A stretch of 52,886 nucleotides of DNA, taken from contig JADGEJ010000026.1 of assembly GCA_016744435.1 (NCBI GenBank), forward strand, positions 1 through 52,886, in the 5' to 3' direction. Source of the DNA: Lentibacter sp. Lineage in GTDB: Bacteria; Pseudomonadota; Alphaproteobacteria; Rhodobacterales; Rhodobacteraceae. The notes beneath the pieces are model-generated. The model made no database searches. It was not told the DNA's origin and was given only the letters and a program-made list of their open reading frames with translations. Below, piece after piece: positions 51,519 to 52,886 of this stretch; within the stretch, counting starts at the first letter, position 1, and every line of letters begins with the position of its first letter. A program made the translations under genes and the position numbers.

Positions 51519-52294
51519 ACGACTTCTCCGCCAAAATAGGCGTCAATCACCCGCTTATCGTTTCGTACTTCGTCCATGGTACCTTCCATCAGAACTTGCC
51601 CTTCGGCCAGCACGACGACCTTGCCACACAACCGTGCGATCATATCCATGTCGTGTTCGATGATGCAAAAGGTGTAGCCACGCTCTTCGTTCAATTGTTC
51701 GATCATTTCGGCGACTTTGCGCATTAAAGTGGGATTCACCCCGGCGCCGGGTTCGTCCAGCAGAACGACTTTGGAATCGTTCATCATGGTACGCCCGATT
51801 TCCAACAGCTTCTTCTGACCGCCAGACAGGTTGCCTGCCAGTTCATCAGCGACATGCGTCAGGCCCAAAAACTCCAAAGTTTCGCGGGCCAGTTCATGCA
51901 CTTCGGCCTCACGTTTGCGCACCTTGCCCGCTGCAAACCAGCTAGACCATATGTTTTCACCTGTTTGAGTGGGGGCGGCGACCGCGAGATTTTCAAGCGA
52001 GGTCATGCGCGCATACTCATGTGACAGTTGAAACGTGCGCATCAATCCTTTGTGGTACAATACGTCGGTGCGCTGACCAGTGATGTCTTCGCCCAACAGG
52101 TTGATGGCACCCGTTGTTGGCGGGAGCTCTCCTGCGATCATGTTGAATGTTGTGGTCTTACCTGCGCCGTTTGGCCCGATCAGCCCGACGATGGCTCCGG
52201 CCTCGACCTCAAAGTCCACACCGCGAACGGCCTGCAGGCCGCCAAAGTTCTTGGACAGTCCAGACACGCTGAGCACTATTTCACTGACCGCCAA
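51515..52294 (-). CDS. LIV-type ABC transporter ATP-binding protein (LivG-like)
   Basis: A 259-residue ATPase and first gene of the second importer operon. Walker A is IGPNGAGKTTTFNMIAG, signature NLSGGQKKLLEIGRTMM, Walker B VVLLDEPGAGVNPTLM and switch IEHDMDMIARLCG. ATG 52294 follows aagggagacgtga. Operon order is livG-livF-livH-livM-binding protein, all on the minus strand with short overlaps. Regulation is not visible beyond the long upstream gap. Confidence 0.94.
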   Translation of the reverse strand: MAVSEIVLSVSGLSKNFGGLQAVRGVDFEVEAGAIVGLIGPNGAGKTTTFNMIAGELPPTTGAINLLGEDITGQRTDVLYHKGLMRTFQLSHEYARMTSLENLAVAAPTQTGENIWSSWFAAGKVRKREAEVHELARETLEFLGLTHVADELAGNLSGGQKKLLEIGRTMMNDSKVVLLDEPGAGVNPTLMRKVAEMIEQLNEERGYTFCIIEHDMDMIARLCGKVVVLAEGQVLMEGTMDEVRNDKRVIDAYFGGEVV

Positions 52295-52644
52295 ATCACG
52301 TCTCCCTTAGTCGTCTGCCTGTCGAATGCCTCCTGTTGGCCGGATAAACCAATCGCGTTCATTCTGACACCGACTAAAGAGACATAAAAATTTGGTCTCC
52401 ACAAGCGTATCTGTCCACAAAAAGAGCAGCTTTGAAGTTGTCCTTGCTTTTGCGGCAGGTCTGCGGCGGGCCCAAACTGTAGCGGGTTTAGATTTAGTGC
52501 TGATTTCAGGCGTTCTTTACCAACCACTATGCATCGTATTCGATAAAGGACGACGATTGGCATTTCGCATCGTGAGCAAGCAGAGCCGGGCTCCTTAGTT
52601 ATTTTTAAGAGATGATAAAAGGAAGATTTAAGGTGTTGTGTGTT

Positions 52645-52686
52645 CAGTCTCAGTCTCAGTCTCAGTCTCAGTCTCAGTCTCAGTCT
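52645..52686. repeat. Hexanucleotide tandem repeat (CAGTCT)7
   Basis: Seven perfect CAGTCT units run from 52645 to 52686, about 350 bp upstream of the livG-like start. Being a multiple of three, copy changes would not shift a frame. Perfect short tandem repeats of this length are uncommon in such genomes and prone to slippage, so spacing in the promoter could vary between cells. Confidence 0.95.
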
Positions 52687-52694
52687 CGGGAGCC

Positions 52695-52744
52695 TGAAAC
52701 CAAGTTTCAAATACCCCTTATGGAAAGACCCTTGGTCAACCAAG
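52695..52744 (-). terminator. Two small hairpins after the right-edge gene
   Basis: TGAAAC-CAA-GTTTCA (52695-52709) and the near-perfect palindrome CTTGGT-CA-ACCAAG (52731-52744) lie 34-83 bp downstream of the stop of the truncated minus-strand gene. They may help to end its transcript; neither has a T tract. The second could also be a protein-binding site. Confidence 0.3.
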
Positions 52745-52777
52745 AGCCATTCAGCCAAAGTGCAAAATGGGTGTCCA

Positions 52778-52886
52778 TCAGTCCAAGAACGCCTTTTCAA
52801 CCACGTAGGTTTTCGGGTCTGAGTTGGCGCCTTCTTCAAGGCCGTACTCTTCGAGCATGTCTTTGAGCTCGAGGTTGAAGGCGAGG
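52778..52886 (-). CDS. C-terminal end of an unidentified protein (truncated by window edge)
   Basis: On the minus strand the frame ends KDMLEEYGLEEG and then KTYVVEKAFLD before TGA (52780-52778). The composition looks like a genuine protein tail, and its codon use resembles the neighbours. Only about 35 residues are visible, too few to name a family. It is on the same strand as the second importer operon but separated by about 480 bp. Confidence 0.5.
   Translation of the reverse strand, partial: LAFNLELKDMLEEYGLEEGANSDPKTYVVEKAFLD

Larger units (their letters stand above)
52295..52777. other. 483-bp intergenic region upstream of second LIV-type operon
   Basis: No convincing gene. It should carry the promoter of the livG-first operon and the end of the gene beyond it. 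Contents seen: a (CAGTCT)7 tandem repeat at 52645-52686, a TGAAAC-CAA-GTTTCA hairpin at 52695-52709, and a CTTGGT-CA-ACCAAG palindrome at 52731-52744. The part from 52295 to 52640 shows AT-rich patches but no promoter I would commit to. Confidence 0.6.

Noticed and set aside
52582-52592. GAGCC-G-GGCTC as a terminator followed by T-rich sequence
   Set aside because: The single central base cannot form a loop, so any real stem would be only three or four pairs.
52731-52744. CTTGGTCAACCAAG as a RutR box
   Set aside because: It contains TTGACCA on the minus strand, but the palindrome is centred differently from the RutR consensus and the 16-bp alignment fails.
52276-52839. 187-residue minus-strand frame containing a Leu-Arg dipeptide repeat
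   Set aside because: The dipeptide run is just the translated hexamer repeat. The frame overlaps both the livG-like start and the more convincing protein tail at 52778-52886.

Overview
The window looks like a chromosomal stretch from a marine Roseobacter-type alphaproteobacterium (Rhodobacteraceae). This is inferred from protein style, gene order and the moderately high G+C; no rRNA or other marker gene is present. No tRNA, CRISPR array, phage gene or intact insertion sequence was seen. Almost every base is coding, with many 4-bp ATGA overlaps that imply tight operons.

Region 1 (1-22.0 kb) is an acyl-CoA catabolic island. The plus strand carries the end of a short-chain dehydrogenase, a thiolase, a nitronate-monooxygenase-type flavoprotein, a histidine phosphatase, an APH-type kinase of the ACAD10/11 kind and an IclR regulator. 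A complete LIV-type ABC importer follows (binding protein, two permeases, two ATPases), then a serine hydrolase, acetoacetyl-CoA synthetase and a TesB thioesterase. The minus strand carries a VOC protein, two short-chain dehydrogenases, an ACAD10/11-type acyl-CoA dehydrogenase, enoyl-CoA hydratase, 3-hydroxyacyl-CoA dehydrogenase and an acyl-CoA ligase. Kinase plus ACAD11-type dehydrogenase plus reductase plus ligase resembles the enzyme set used to burn 4-hydroxy or 4-oxo acids (levulinate-type) through a phosphorylated acyl-CoA. Candidate IclR operator sequences lie after the IclR gene and in front of the minus-strand operon.

Region 2 (22.2-35.4 kb) begins with a lone enolase-superfamily gene. 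It then holds a full reductive pyrimidine-degradation set: PreT and PreA, a carbamoyl-amide hydrolase and dihydropyrimidinase. With it are a DMT permease, two RutR-family repressors, an NMT1/ThiY-type ABC importer and an unexpected secreted GH114-like protein. Two RutR-like boxes sit in the divergent promoter between the second repressor and the hydrolase.

Region 3 (35.5-45.7 kb) has a 1041-residue secreted protein of unknown function followed by the phosphate regulon phoR-pstS-pstC-pstA-pstB-phoU-phoB. A three-repeat PHO box overlaps the end of phoR.

Region 4 (45.7-52.9 kb) has a small Gln-rich gene broken by two compensating frameshifts, an alpha-methylacyl-CoA racemase, and a second LIV-type ABC importer on the minus strand. 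At the right edge there is a hexanucleotide tandem repeat and the tail of another gene.
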